DNA of 64,000 nucleotides, taken from NCBI GenBank assembly GCA_015491905.1, contig WGGC01000021.1:19279-83278 (forward strand). The letters are read 5' to 3'. The notes under the pieces are model-generated. The model was not told where the DNA came from, made no database searches, and was given only the letters and a program-made list of their open reading frames with translations. Both the position numbers and the translations under genes were made by a program. The stretch comes from Bacteroidales bacterium (GTDB lineage: Bacteria > Bacteroidota > Bacteroidia > Bacteroidales > F082). Numbering within the stretch: the stretch's first letter is position 1; every line of letters starts with the position of its first letter. Below are positions 1 through 9,195 of the stretch, piece after piece.

Positions 1-1019
1 TATTTTATGTAAATCATGTTGGAGCACAAACGGAACTTTTATTTGATGGAGGATCTATGGTAATGAACCCTTCAGGAAAGGTTATTGATACAATGAAATA
101 TTTTGAAGAGGATTTTAAGGTTTATAAATTAAAGGATGCTCTTAATGATAAAAGAATTACAGAACCCTCGTTGTTGTTAAAAACCGGTTTAATTCATGAT
201 GCTTTGATTATGGGTATAAAAAATTATTTTCAAAAACTGGGTTTTACAAAAGCAATTATTGGGCTTTCAGGCGGTATTGACTCTGCTGTTACTTCGGTTT
301 TAGCGGCAAAAGCTCTGGGTGCTGAAAATGTTTATAATGTTCTTTTGCCTTCGCAATATTCATCTGACCATTCTGTTACCGATGCTTTGCAGTTGGTGAA
401 AAATTTAAAATCGCCCCATGATATTATTTCTATAAAGGATGCTTACAAAACGCTTGAATCAAATCTAAATCCTTTTTTTAAAGGAAAACCTTTTGATGTT
501 ACAGAAGAAAATTTGCAGGCACGAATACGCGGTGTAATTTTAATGGCATTATCAAATAAATTTGGATACATTTTGCTAAATACTAGTAATAAAAGTGAAA
601 CAGCAGTTGGTTACGGAACTTTATATGGTGATATGAATGGAGGTTTATCAGTTCTTGGTGACGTATATAAAACAGAGGTTTTTGAGTTGGCAAGGTTTAT
701 TAATGATAAACAAGAAGTCATTCCTGAAAATATTATTAATAAACCTCCATCAGCAGAACTAAGACCGGAACAAAAAGATTCAGATTCTTTACCTGATTAT
801 GATGTTTTAGATAATATCTTGTTTTTATATATAGAAAAACGCCTTGGCCCAGATGAGATTATTAAACAAGGATTTAACGCAGACCTAGTAAAGAGTGTGC
901 TTAGGTTAGTTAACCTTAATGAATATAAAAGATATCAAACACCTCCAATTTTAAGGGTTTCTGATAAGGCTTTTGGAATGGGTCGAAGAATACCTATTGT
1001 TGCTAAATATTTAGCATAA
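1..1019 (+). CDS. nadE: NAD+ synthetase, glutamine-hydrolysing (3' part only)
   Basis: Makes NAD+ by ATP-dependent amidation of nicotinic acid adenine dinucleotide in the cytoplasm. The reading frame is open to the left edge (frame starting at base 3), so the start lies outside the window. The first visible residues (NHVGAQTELLFDGGS) match the end of the N-terminal nitrilase-type glutaminase domain. The synthetase domain follows, with the PP-loop SGGIDSA at about nt 267-287 and the downstream TSNKSE and GDMNGG motifs. The C-terminal end looks complete. It converges on the methyltransferase gene with only a 12-base gap. The ATG at 57 is internal, not the true start. Confidence 0.95.
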   Translation, partial: FYVNHVGAQTELLFDGGSMVMNPSGKVIDTMKYFEEDFKVYKLKDALNDKRITEPSLLLKTGLIHDALIMGIKNYFQKLGFTKAIIGLSGGIDSAVTSVLAAKALGAENVYNVLLPSQYSSDHSVTDALQLVKNLKSPHDIISIKDAYKTLESNLNPFFKGKPFDVTEENLQARIRGVILMALSNKFGYILLNTSNKSETAVGYGTLYGDMNGGLSVLGDVYKTEVFELARFINDKQEVIPENIINKPPSAELRPEQKDSDSLPDYDVLDNILFLYIEKRLGPDEIIKQGFNADLVKSVLRLVNLNEYKRYQTPPILRVSDKAFGMGRRIPIVAKYLA

Positions 1020-1031
1020 AAAGTTAAAGTA

Positions 1032-1832
1032 TTAATAACGGATTATAAAATCTTGTTTTACTGTTCCCTTCCTGAAAAATACTAATCCTAAATGAAATAG
1101 ATCTATGGAAAGGGTAACTCTTTTATCATTTATAATATATTCCCAGGCTTCCTCCATTCCTTTAGACCAGTGAATATCATCAAAAATAAATACACTTTTA
1201 TCATTTGCTAACTTAACACATCGATTAAAATAATCAATGGTAGGTTTCTTGTGATGATTTCCATCAAAAAAAACCATATCCAGTGTTTCAAAGTCTTTTA
1301 ATACTTTAGGTAAAGTAGCTTCAAAATCACCTGTACTTATTTTTATATTTGAAAGGTTTAATTTTTGAAAGGTAGAATAAGCTATATCAGATAGGCTTGC
1401 ACAACCTTCCATGGTGACCATTTTACTATCAGGTAAAGGAGTTTTAATGTAACAAGAACTAATTCCGACGGCTGTACCAAATTCTAAAATATTTGCCGGC
1501 TTAAAATAATGTGATATTTTGTATAGTAACCTTCCTTTCCTTTTGGTTTGTGATCGTTTTTTTACAAGTTTACCCAGAGGATAAAGATATGTACTGTATT
1601 GTTTATCACCTGTTTTTTTACCAAAATCAACCGTTTCAATTATTGTATGACTTTTGCTAAGGTTTTTTTTATATGTTTCTATCTGTTTATATTCAGGGTA
1701 TACTACTTTATCTTTTAACACCTCTTCAACAAATTGAAATACAAATGGAGAATGTATTTTGAATCGTGAGTTTGAATGTAACAGATATTTATAATATCTG
1801 TGTACTTGTTTTATATTATCCTTAACTGACAT
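1032..1832 (-). CDS. class I SAM-dependent methyltransferase (O-methyltransferase-like)
   Basis: A 266-residue cytoplasmic protein with a Rossmann-type methyltransferase core in its C-terminal two thirds. It has an SAM-binding glycine motif (ILEFGTAVGISS, about residues 115-126), an acidic residue after strand 2 (VTMEG) and the strand-4 motif DMVFFDGNH followed by FIFDDIHW, as in the Methyltransf_24/catechol O-methyltransferase-like group. The N-terminal 100 residues are basic and not recognised. The substrate cannot be named. It is a single gene with a -7 promoter element about 50 bases upstream and lies downstream of dnaK on the same strand beyond a terminator, so it is probably transcribed separately. 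Confidence 0.8.
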   Translation of the reverse strand: MSVKDNIKQVHRYYKYLLHSNSRFKIHSPFVFQFVEEVLKDKVVYPEYKQIETYKKNLSKSHTIIETVDFGKKTGDKQYSTYLYPLGKLVKKRSQTKRKGRLLYKISHYFKPANILEFGTAVGISSCYIKTPLPDSKMVTMEGCASLSDIAYSTFQKLNLSNIKISTGDFEATLPKVLKDFETLDMVFFDGNHHKKPTIDYFNRCVKLANDKSVFIFDDIHWSKGMEEAWEYIINDKRVTLSIDLFHLGLVFFRKGTVKQDFIIRY

Positions 1833-1873
1833 CTTTAAATAAAGATTGAAAATATTGTTATAAATATGTAATT

Positions 1874-1889
1874 TACCTTTGCAAAGGTA
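1874..1889 (-). promoter_or_regulatory. palindromic Bacteroidota -7 element upstream of the methyltransferase
   Basis: The 16 bases TACCTTTGCAAAGGTA form a perfect palindrome. Each half is a match to the Bacteroidota -7 consensus TAnnTTTG. Read on the minus strand, the element at 1882-1889 lies about 50 bases before the methyltransferase start. No clear -33 TTG was found, so the promoter call rests on the -7 match and its position. Confidence 0.5.
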
Positions 1890-1930
1890 TAATAGATATT
1901 TTATCTCATTGAAGTTTTTCTCTTGAGGTT

Positions 1931-1967
1931 AAAAAAAAAGGTGAACTAAAAATTAGTTCACCTTTTT
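1931..1967 (-). terminator. Rho-independent terminator after dnaK
   Basis: GGTGAACTA and TAGTTCACC (about 1940-1962) form a perfect stem with a very short A-rich loop. It is flanked by a run of As at 1931-1939, which is a U tract on the minus strand. It begins 17 bases after the dnaK stop codon. Confidence 0.85.
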
Positions 1968-1983
1968 CACGTCGAAGATTTAT

Positions 1984-3915
1984 TTATTTATCATCAACTT
2001 CTTCAAAATCTACGTCTGTTACTTCGTCATCATTACCACCCTGACCTTTTTGGTCGCCTGCATTAGGATTTCCTCCTGGAGGAGGTGTTTGTCCTGCACC
2101 GGCAGCGTCTCCCTGAGTAGCCTTATACATGTCTTCACTAGCTTTTTGCCAGGAAGCATTTAAAGTTTCCATAGCAGTATCAATTGCTGCTATATCTTGT
2201 GACTTATGAGCTGTTCTAAGTGCTTCCAAACCACTTTCTATTTCAGATTTTTTATCAGCAGGCAATTTATCACCATACTCTTTCAACTGTTTTTCAGTTT
2301 GAAATATTAAAGCATCAGCAGCATTCAGTTTATCAATTTTTTCTTTTGCTTTTTTATCTTCTTCAGCATTAGCCTCAGCTTCAGCTTTCATTTTTTTAAT
2401 TTCATCATCAGAAAGCCCTGAAGAAGCTTCAATACGAATACTTTGTGATTTACCTGTAGCTTTATCTTTAGCTGAAACATTTAAAATACCATTACTGTCT
2501 ATATCAAATGTAACTTCAATTTGCGGAACTCCTCTTGGGGCCGGTGGTATTCCATCAAGATGAAATCTTCCAATGCTTTTGTTTTGATTTGCCATTGGCC
2601 TTTCTCCTTGCAGTACATGAATTTCAACCGATGGTTGATTATCTGCAGCTGTTGAAAAGACTTCAGATTTTTTAGTTGGAATAGTAGTGTTTGCTTCAAT
2701 TAATTTGGTCATAACACCTCCTAAAGTTTCTATACCCAGAGATAGAGGAGTAACATCAAGTAATAACACATCTTTTACTTCTCCTGTTAAAACACCTCCC
2801 TGGATAGCGGCTCCAATAGCAACAACTTCATCAGGATTAACACCTTTGTGAGGTTCTTTGCCAAAGAAATCTTTAACCATATTTTGAATGGCCGGAATTC
2901 TTGTTGATCCACCTACTAATATAACTTCATCAATATCTGAAGTTTTTAATCCGGCATCTGCAAGAGCTGTTTTACAAGGTTCCAAAGTTGCTTTTACCAA
3001 ATTATCAACCATTTGTTCGAACTTAGCACGTGTAAGTTTTTTTACAAGGTGTTTTGGTACACCATCAACAGGCATGATATATGGAAGGTTGATTTCTGTT
3101 TCGGTAGAGCTTGAAAGTTCAATTTTAGCTTTTTCAGCAGCTTCTTTTAAGCGCTGTAATGCCATTGGATCTTTCTTTAAATCCAGTCCTTCATCTTTTT
3201 TAAATTCATCTGCAAGCCAATTAATAATAACCTGGTCAAAATCATCACCACCCAGATGAGTGTTTCCATTAGTTGATTTTACTTCAAAAACGCCATCTCC
3301 TAATTCCAGAATTGAAATGTCAAATGTTCCACCACCAAGGTCAAATACAGCAATGGTTTCATCTTGTTTCTTTTTGTCAAGACCGTAAGCTAAAGCTGCG
3401 GCAGTAGGTTCGTTTATAATTCTTTTCACTGTTAAGCCGGCGATTTCTCCAGCTTCTTTTGTTGCCTGACGTTGTGAGTCGTTAAAATATGCTGGTACTG
3501 TAATAACAGCATCTGTTACAGTTTGCCCCAAATAATCTTCAGCAGTTTTTTTCATCTTTTGAAGTATCATTGCTGATATTTCCTGAGGGGTATACATCCT
3601 GTCATCAATTTTAACTCTTGGCGTATTATTTTCTCCCTTTACTACGTCGTAAGGAATTCTTTTAATCTCAGCTAAATCATCGTCATAAGAATTTCCCATA
3701 AACCTTTTTATAGAAAAAATGGTTCTTTTTGGGTTTGTTATAGCTTGTCGTTTTGCAGGATCTCCTACTTTGCGTTCTCCGTTTTCTGTAAATGCAACTA
3801 TTGAAGGTGTTGTACGTTTTCCTTCACTGTTAGGGATTACTACAGGTTCATTTCCCTCCATTACGGCAACACATGAGTTGGTAGTACCTAAGTCGATTCC
3901 AATTATTTTTCCCAT
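1984..3915 (-). CDS. dnaK: molecular chaperone DnaK (Hsp70)
   Basis: An ATP-dependent chaperone that binds unfolded polypeptides and works with DnaJ and GrpE, neither of which is in this window. Length is 643 residues, normal for the family. The N-terminal phosphate loop [17 protein letters not shown], the [12 protein letters not shown] motif and the VGGSTRIP motif mark the ATPase domain (about 1-380). The substrate-binding domain follows, then a helical lid. The tail is rich in Gly, Gln and Pro and ends in the typical acidic EEVDDK. The gene stands alone with its own terminator. Unlike most genes here it has a strong Shine-Dalgarno sequence. Confidence 0.98.
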   Translation of the reverse strand: MGKIIGIDLGTTNSCVAVMEGNEPVVIPNSEGKRTTPSIVAFTENGERKVGDPAKRQAITNPKRTIFSIKRFMGNSYDDDLAEIKRIPYDVVKGENNTPRVKIDDRMYTPQEISAMILQKMKKTAEDYLGQTVTDAVITVPAYFNDSQRQATKEAGEIAGLTVKRIINEPTAAALAYGLDKKKQDETIAVFDLGGGTFDISILELGDGVFEVKSTNGNTHLGGDDFDQVIINWLADEFKKDEGLDLKKDPMALQRLKEAAEKAKIELSSSTETEINLPYIMPVDGVPKHLVKKLTRAKFEQMVDNLVKATLEPCKTALADAGLKTSDIDEVILVGGSTRIPAIQNMVKDFFGKEPHKGVNPDEVVAIGAAIQGGVLTGEVKDVLLLDVTPLSLGIETLGGVMTKLIEANTTIPTKKSEVFSTAADNQPSVEIHVLQGERPMANQNKSIGRFHLDGIPPAPRGVPQIEVTFDIDSNGILNVSAKDKATGKSQSIRIEASSGLSDDEIKKMKAEAEANAEEDKKAKEKIDKLNAADALIFQTEKQLKEYGDKLPADKKSEIESGLEALRTAHKSQDIAAIDTAMETLNASWQKASEDMYKATQGDAAGAGQTPPPGGNPNAGDQKGQGGNDDEVTDVDFEEVDDK

Positions 3916-3923
3916 TTAATTTT

Positions 3924-3930
3924 CCTCCTT
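3924..3930 (-). promoter_or_regulatory. strong Shine-Dalgarno sequence of dnaK
   Basis: On the minus strand AAGGAGG lies 8 bases before the ATG at 3915. Such sequences are rare in Bacteroidota, and only dnaK and eno have one among the starts I checked in this window. Confidence 0.7.
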
Positions 3931-4359
3931 ATTTTTTATTTTGTTTCTAATTTTTTATTCTTTTTTAATCGTTTCTTTTAAGGTCAAGTTTTATGCCAAA
4001 GAAATAAAAGTCTTTCTTTTTTCATTTTAAATGTATACCCATTTTTCATTTAAAAGATTCTTTTTTGTTTTAAAAAGGTTTATAACATTAAGATAATCAG
4101 TTAATTTATAAAGATAATTAATTTTTTGGTAAAAATTATACTGACAAATGAATTATGACAAAAAGACAGGTGTATAAAATTATTGTTTTTCAATATTTTA
4201 TTAAAATTACTTTTGAAAAAGGCTGCTGCATAAAAAATATTCGTTTTTTATACAATTTAACCATAACATTTGAAGTATTATTTATCATCATAGATTCAAT
4301 AAAATATTATATGATTTTAAGTTTCATAAGATGTCAAATTCTTTCAATGGAAGAATCAT

Positions 4360-4367
4360 TATCTTTG
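4360..4367 (+). promoter_or_regulatory. -7 promoter element of the LptF/G-type permease gene
   Basis: TATCTTTG matches the Bacteroidota consensus TAnnTTTG and ends 20 bases before the ATG at 4388. No convincing -33 box is visible. Confidence 0.5.
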
Positions 4368-4387
4368 CCTAAATTTTTAATTGGCAA

Positions 4388-5884
4388 ATGAAAAAGTTGC
4401 ATCAATATATGTTACGATCCTATTTAGGGCCGTTTATTCTTACCTTTTTTATTACCTTATTTATTTTGCTGATGCAGTTTCTGTGGAAGTATATTGATGA
4501 TTTGGTAGGTAAAGGGTTAGAATGGGAAATAATTATCAAACTACTTTTTTATGCGTCAGCTACTTTTATACCACTTGCTCTCCCTTTGTCGGTATTGCTT
4601 TCATCATTAATGACATTTGGCAATATGGGCGAGAACTACGAACTTGTCGCCATTAAAAGTGCCGGAATATCATTACAGAAAGCAATGCGTCCTCTTACGA
4701 TATTGGCGGTTTTAATTAGTATCAGCGCATTTTTGTTTGCTAATTATGTATATCCCGTTGCAAATCTTAAATTTGGATCTTTATTGTATGATGTCAGGCA
4801 AAAAAAATTAGCCTTTAATCTGGATGAAGGCGTTTTTGATAATAATATCAATGGATATGTAATCAGAGTTGGGAGAAAGGGAAAGGATAATAAAACAATA
4901 TATAATGTTATGATATATGACCATACACAACGTATGGGAAATACACAAGTTACAGTAGCGAAAAAGGGAAGGATGGTTTTAACCCCTGATCAGAAAAAAA
5001 TAATTTTCACTCTTTATAATGGTTATACATATCATGATGTAACAAATGGCCCCGGATATATGACAAACAGGCCATTTGAAATATTGAAATTTAAAAAAGA
5101 AATTATTCCAATTGATATTTCACAATTAGCATTTCGAAGAACAAAAGAAGATTTGTTTAAGAGTAATTATTCAATGTTGAATGTAAAACAATTGGATCAT
5201 GCTATCGATTCTTTGAGCAGCCAGTTGGTTCAAAGAGAAAAACGTTATAGAGAAAGAGCTGTTAAGCGATTGGGCATTCTTCCTGTTGCTGATACAGGGT
5301 CGAAAAGATATGAAGTAAAAAAAGACATCAATAATAAGATAAATAAAACAGATGTTCCTTTTCCTTTCCTGAAAAATTATAGTTCAGCTGTGAAAAATCA
5401 AATTATTGAAATGGCAATGAATAATACCCGTGTGGCAAAGGATAATTTTTATTTTCATAAAGAGAAATATGTTGAACCCAGAAAAAAACTCATAATTGAA
5501 CATGAAATTATTTGGAATCAAAAGTTTAAATTGTCGTTAGCGTGTCTTATCTTTTTCTTTATTGGTGCTCCGCTTGGAGCTATTATCAGAAAAGGCGGGC
5601 TGGGTTTGCCAGTTGTAATATCAGTAGTTTTTTTTGTTATTTATCATGTAATATCTGTTATTGGAGAAAAGGCTGTGCGGACAGGTGAAATGAGTGTTTT
5701 TATGGGTATGTGGCTTTCTACTATAGTAATATTGCCATTAGGATTATTTTTAACGTGGAAAGCCTCTACAGATGCCCCCCTTCTGGATGCAGAAAGCTGG
5801 CGAAAATATTTTGAAAACCATAAAATTTTCGGAAAGATTTTCCGTTTTCTTGGCATAGCTAACATGTTTATAAAAAAGAAATAA
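4388..5884 (+). CDS. LptF/LptG-family permease (lipopolysaccharide export)
   Basis: A 498-residue inner-membrane protein of the YjgP/YjgQ family, which forms the membrane part of the LptB2FG complex that pulls LPS out of the inner membrane. Three N-terminal membrane segments (about 14-34, 60-82, 104-122) are followed by a long periplasmic beta-jellyroll region and three C-terminal segments (about 385-465). The conserved FIGAPLGAIIRKGG stretch is present. The protein is longer than E. coli LptF and LptG because of a charged insert around residues 230-370. The lptB ATPase is not in the window. The next gene, a glycosyltransferase, starts 29 bases later, so co-transcription is likely. LptF and LptG cannot be told apart here. 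Confidence 0.88.
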   Translation: MKKLHQYMLRSYLGPFILTFFITLFILLMQFLWKYIDDLVGKGLEWEIIIKLLFYASATFIPLALPLSVLLSSLMTFGNMGENYELVAIKSAGISLQKAMRPLTILAVLISISAFLFANYVYPVANLKFGSLLYDVRQKKLAFNLDEGVFDNNINGYVIRVGRKGKDNKTIYNVMIYDHTQRMGNTQVTVAKKGRMVLTPDQKKIIFTLYNGYTYHDVTNGPGYMTNRPFEILKFKKEIIPIDISQLAFRRTKEDLFKSNYSMLNVKQLDHAIDSLSSQLVQREKRYRERAVKRLGILPVADTGSKRYEVKKDINNKINKTDVPFPFLKNYSSAVKNQIIEMAMNNTRVAKDNFYFHKEKYVEPRKKLIIEHEIIWNQKFKLSLACLIFFFIGAPLGAIIRKGGLGLPVVISVVFFVIYHVISVIGEKAVRTGEMSVFMGMWLSTIVILPLGLFLTWKASTDAPLLDAESWRKYFENHKIFGKIFRFLGIANMFIKKK

Positions 5885-5913
5885 AATATTCTTATTTAGA
5901 AATAAATTACACT

Positions 5914-7107
5914 TTGCGGATACTTTTTATTTGTAATAAATCACCCTGGCCACCTAAAGAAGGTGGGCCAATGGCTATGAATCAGTTAATTGAAGGACTG
6001 TCTGATTATGGTTATAATATTAAAGTACTTGCAGTAAACTCAAAAAAATATTTTATCCAACCTGATCAGGTTCCTGCCGGTTATAAAAAGAAAACAAATA
6101 TAGAATGGGTTTATGTTAATTTATCAGTGAAGCCTTTTCAAGCTTTTTTAAATTTGTTTTCATCCCGTTCATATCATGTAGAACGATTTATTTCTAAAAG
6201 ATTTGAAAAAAAATTAATTGAAGTACTTTCAAAAGGTAAATATGATATTATCCAATTGGAAACTATTTATATGTCCCCTTATATTTCAATTATAAGAAAA
6301 TATAGTGATGCTAAGGTTATTTTAAGGGCACATAATATAGAGCACCTGATATGGGAAAGAATCTATAATACAAGTAAATGGCGGCCTCGTAAAATATTTT
6401 TAAAGCATTTGTATATTACATTAAAAAATTATGAAATTAATGTTATTGAGCAGTTTGATGCTGTAATACCTATAAGTAACAGGGATGCTCTTTTTTATAA
6501 GAATCATACCCAAAAACCTGTAAAAGTTATTCCTTTTGGTTTGTCGCCTGAAAAGTTTAAAAATGGGGTTTGTGATAAACTACCAGAAAATGCAATTTAT
6601 ACAATTGGTTCTATGAACTGGCTTCCAAATATAGAAGGGTTAAAATGGTTTCTGGAAAAATGTTGGCCAATATTATCAAAAAAACATCCTGATTTACAAT
6701 TTTATATTGCCGGAAGGCATATGCCGCAATGGCTTACCGGTTTGAAAATAAAAAATATTGTTATTGAAGGAGAAGTGGAAGATGCATCTGTATTTATTTG
6801 TAATAAGAGTATTGCAATAGTACCTTTATTATCAGGAAGTGGAATGAGAATAAAAATTATTGAAAGTATGGGATCTGGAAAAGCCGTTGTTGCCACAAAT
6901 ATTGGTGCAGAAGGTCTTGATGTTGTTAATAAGGAAAATATTTTTATTGCTGAAACTCCTAATCAGTTTGTGGAAGCGATTTCCTTTTTGTATACCCATC
7001 CTGAAATTGTAAAATCAGTTGGAAAGAAAGCAAATAAATATGTGAAAAAATTTCACAATAGCGAGAGGATTATAGAATCGCTAATAAGATTTTATGGTGA
7101 AATTTAA
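5914..7107 (+). CDS. glycosyltransferase family 4 (GT-B fold)
   Basis: A 397-residue cytoplasmic glycosyltransferase. The N-terminal half has the glycine-rich acceptor-side loop (PPKEGGPMAMNQL) and an RAHNIEHLIWERI motif. The C-terminal half contains IGSMNWLPNIEG, the YIAGR segment and PLLSGSGMRIKIIESMGSGKAVVATNIGAEGL, the nucleotide-sugar-binding region of GT4 enzymes. The start is TTG: it gives the expected N-terminus MRILFICNKSPWP, and no ATG lies nearby in frame. The donor and acceptor sugars are unknown. Its place between an LPS-export permease and another glycosyltransferase suggests surface glycan synthesis. Confidence 0.85.
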   Translation: MRILFICNKSPWPPKEGGPMAMNQLIEGLSDYGYNIKVLAVNSKKYFIQPDQVPAGYKKKTNIEWVYVNLSVKPFQAFLNLFSSRSYHVERFISKRFEKKLIEVLSKGKYDIIQLETIYMSPYISIIRKYSDAKVILRAHNIEHLIWERIYNTSKWRPRKIFLKHLYITLKNYEINVIEQFDAVIPISNRDALFYKNHTQKPVKVIPFGLSPEKFKNGVCDKLPENAIYTIGSMNWLPNIEGLKWFLEKCWPILSKKHPDLQFYIAGRHMPQWLTGLKIKNIVIEGEVEDASVFICNKSIAIVPLLSGSGMRIKIIESMGSGKAVVATNIGAEGLDVVNKENIFIAETPNQFVEAISFLYTHPEIVKSVGKKANKYVKKFHNSERIIESLIRFYGEI

Positions 7108-7143
7108 ACTACTTTTGTTAAAAACAATTATAGCCTTTAATAT

Positions 7144-8322
7144 ATGAGGATTTTCATTTTACTTTCCAGGATTCCTTATCCGCTAGAAAAAGGGGATAAA
7201 TTGAGAGCCTTTTATCAAATAAAAAATCTAAGTGAACATAATGAGATTATACTATGCGCTTTAAACTCCATTCCCGGGCCTGATAAACAAAAGGCTTTTA
7301 TTGCTCTACAGCCTTATTGCCGTTCTATTAATTTTATCGATCTTTTTCCAATGGGGAAATTAATAAATTTAACCAAAGCCGCACTTAAAGGACTTCCATT
7401 TCAGGTAGGATATTTTTATCAAAAAAAAGCAGCGAAAAAAATTCATGAATTAATTGAAATATATAATCCGGATTTAATATACGCCCAGCTAATTCGTGTG
7501 GCACCATATGTTATGAACTTCCCTGGCAAAAAGGTGTTGGATTATCAGGACGCATTTTCACATGGAATAAAAAAAAGGATCTCAGGAAGTGTTTTCCCTA
7601 TGCGGAAATTGCTAAAAATTGAATATAAAAGAACACTTCGTTATGAAAAGGAAATATTTCAATATTTTGATTTAAAAACTATAATCTCCGAACAAGATCG
7701 TAAATTAATACAACATCCCCGTAAGGGAGAAATAAATATCATTAAAAACGGGGTAGATTTAAAATACTTTATCCCTGAAAATGTGGAAAAAAAATTTGAT
7801 CTTGTTTTCACCGGAAATATGGCATATCCTCCTAACATTGATGCAGCTTTATTTTTGGTTAAGGAAATAATGCCTTTGGTGTGGAAACAAAAACCAGACA
7901 CAAAATTATTGCTGGCCGGTGCTTATCCCGTAAAAAAAATAAAAAATCTTGCAGGAAAAAGAATTATAGTAAGTGGCTGGATGAATGATATCCGTGATGG
8001 TTATTTATCATCGAGAATTTTTATCGCTCCGATGCGTATAGGCACAGGATTACAAAATAAATTACTTGAGGCAATGGCACTTAAAATTCCTGCAATAACT
8101 ACTCCTTTAGCAAATGCAGCACTTGGAGCCACAAATGGTGAAGAAATTTTAATTGGTAGTTCTGCAGTGGAAATATCAGAAAAAATATTGTTCCTTCTTA
8201 ATAATAAGGATAAACAAAAAGGTTTAGCAGAAAAGGGTTATAAATTTGTAAAAGCTAATTATCATTGGGAAGGAACAACGAGTAAACTAAACCAACTTAT
8301 GGGAAAACTTTTAAAAAAATAA
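7144..8322 (+). CDS. glycosyltransferase (GT-B fold, GT4/GT1 type)
   Basis: A 392-residue protein that begins MRIFILLSRIPYPLEKGDKLR, similar in layout to its upstream neighbour and to the Stp1/EpsH-associated sugar transferase group. The C-terminal donor-binding half includes LVFTGNMAYPPNID, VSGWMNDIRD and IAPMRIGTGLQNKLLEAMALKIPAITT. It starts 36 bases after the previous glycosyltransferase on the same strand, so the two probably form one unit. It lacks membrane segments. The transferred sugar cannot be deduced. Confidence 0.83.
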   Translation: MRIFILLSRIPYPLEKGDKLRAFYQIKNLSEHNEIILCALNSIPGPDKQKAFIALQPYCRSINFIDLFPMGKLINLTKAALKGLPFQVGYFYQKKAAKKIHELIEIYNPDLIYAQLIRVAPYVMNFPGKKVLDYQDAFSHGIKKRISGSVFPMRKLLKIEYKRTLRYEKEIFQYFDLKTIISEQDRKLIQHPRKGEINIIKNGVDLKYFIPENVEKKFDLVFTGNMAYPPNIDAALFLVKEIMPLVWKQKPDTKLLLAGAYPVKKIKNLAGKRIIVSGWMNDIRDGYLSSRIFIAPMRIGTGLQNKLLEAMALKIPAITTPLANAALGATNGEEILIGSSAVEISEKILFLLNNKDKQKGLAEKGYKFVKANYHWEGTTSKLNQLMGKLLKK

Positions 8323-8421
8323 TTTTCTTTGTTTGATGGGATTTATTGAAGTTATTTGTTATTTCTGTTAAAGAAATTTAAAAACTTATTATAAATGAAT
8401 AGTATATGGAAAGTATAGCAG

Positions 8422-8450
8422 ATTTCAGATTACTTTTGCTAGTCTGAAAT
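8422..8450 (+). promoter_or_regulatory. rnpA promoter -7 element inside a dyad
   Basis: TACTTTTG (8431-8438) matches TAnnTTTG about 40 bases before the rnpA start. It is embedded in an 8-bp inverted repeat, ATTTCAGA (8422-8429) and TCTGAAAT (8443-8450), which could be an operator or a hairpin. Confidence 0.5.
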
Positions 8451-8478
8451 ATTGAAATGGTTAATAAAAAAGTAAATA

Positions 8479-8883
8479 GTGAAGCAGGCGTTTAAGAAAA
8501 CGGAAAGATTAAATGAAAAAAAACTAGTTCAAAAGGTTTTTAAAGAGGGGAATTCCCTCTTTAAATATCCATTTAAAGTTATTTATCTTGAGTTTGATAA
8601 AACAACAGATTATCCTGCAAAAGTTTTGATAAGCGTTGCTAAAAGAAATTTTAAAAAAGCCGTAACCAGGAATAAAATTAAAAGGCTTATTAGGGAAGCA
8701 TACAGAAAAAATAAATATTTACTTTGTGATAATTATACAAATGAAAGAAAAAATTGTTTTAAAACCCGTATTATAGTCTTAATTTATGTAGGGAAAGAGG
8801 TGATGAAATATCAGGAAATAGAAAAGAAAATTAATCTAATTTTGCAGGAATTAAAACATGATAGTTTATCAAAACAAAAATAG
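8479..8883 (+). CDS. rnpA: ribonuclease P protein component
   Basis: The protein subunit of RNase P, which with the M1 RNA matures the 5' ends of tRNAs. It is a 134-residue basic protein with the signature RNKIKRLIREAYR at about 74-86 and the upstream VSVAKR-like VLISVAKRNFKKAV. The start is GTG, which gives the normal N-terminus. The usual upstream neighbour rpmH is missing, but yidD follows 65 bases downstream as in many bacteria. Confidence 0.95.
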   Translation: MKQAFKKTERLNEKKLVQKVFKEGNSLFKYPFKVIYLEFDKTTDYPAKVLISVAKRNFKKAVTRNKIKRLIREAYRKNKYLLCDNYTNERKNCFKTRIIVLIYVGKEVMKYQEIEKKINLILQELKHDSLSKQK

Positions 8884-8948
8884 TAATTATGATTGAAAAT
8901 TATTGATTAAATAATTTTCAATCATTTTAAAGGTGAATTTGTAAGCAA

Positions 8949-9170
8949 ATGAAAAAAGCATTATCAAAATTCTTTATTTTTTTAATAAAAGTTTATCAAT
9001 ATACTTTGTCTCCTTATCTGGGGCATGCATGTCGTTATACTCCTACCTGTTCTGTATATGGCATAGAAGCTATAAAAAAATATGGGCCGTTTAAAGGAGG
9101 GTGGATGGCATTAAAAAGAATTTTATCCTGTAATCCCTGGGGTGGGAGCGGCTATGACCCGGTACCCTGA
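8949..9170 (+). CDS. yidD: membrane protein insertion efficiency factor YidD
   Basis: A 73-residue protein that assists YidC-dependent membrane protein insertion. It shows the family motifs [20 protein letters not shown] and the C-terminal [13 protein letters not shown], with three conserved cysteines. An amphipathic N-terminal helix is expected to lie on the inner membrane. It follows rnpA, a widely conserved order, although yidC is not adjacent here. Confidence 0.95.
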   Translation: MKKALSKFFIFLIKVYQYTLSPYLGHACRYTPTCSVYGIEAIKKYGPFKGGWMALKRILSCNPWGGSGYDPVP

Positions 9171-9195
9171 TTTTAAACATAAACAATATAAGCGA

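Larger units (their letters stand above)
3916..4387. other. divergent intergenic region between dnaK and the LptF/G-type permease
   Basis: A 472-base, very AT-rich gap. It holds the dnaK ribosome-binding site, an inverted repeat TTTTAAATG (4025-4033) / CATTTAAAA (4047-4055), and the -7 element of the permease gene near its right end. A 78-codon open frame across its right half is AT-driven and contains the promoter of the next gene, so I do not regard it as a gene. I see no CIRCE heat-shock operator. Confidence 0.6.

Noticed and set aside
2888..3259. A 123-codon open frame on the plus strand inside dnaK
   Set aside because: Antisense shadow of a clear dnaK reading frame, with no independent start signals or family resemblance.
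4155..4391. A 78-codon plus-strand open frame before the LptF/G-type permease gene
   Set aside because: Very AT-driven composition, no recognisable domain, overlaps the permease start and contains that gene's -7 promoter box.
9142..9195. Upstream GTG/ATG starts for the S41 protease
   Set aside because: They overlap yidD and add a charged stretch before an otherwise clean signal peptide that starts at 9196.
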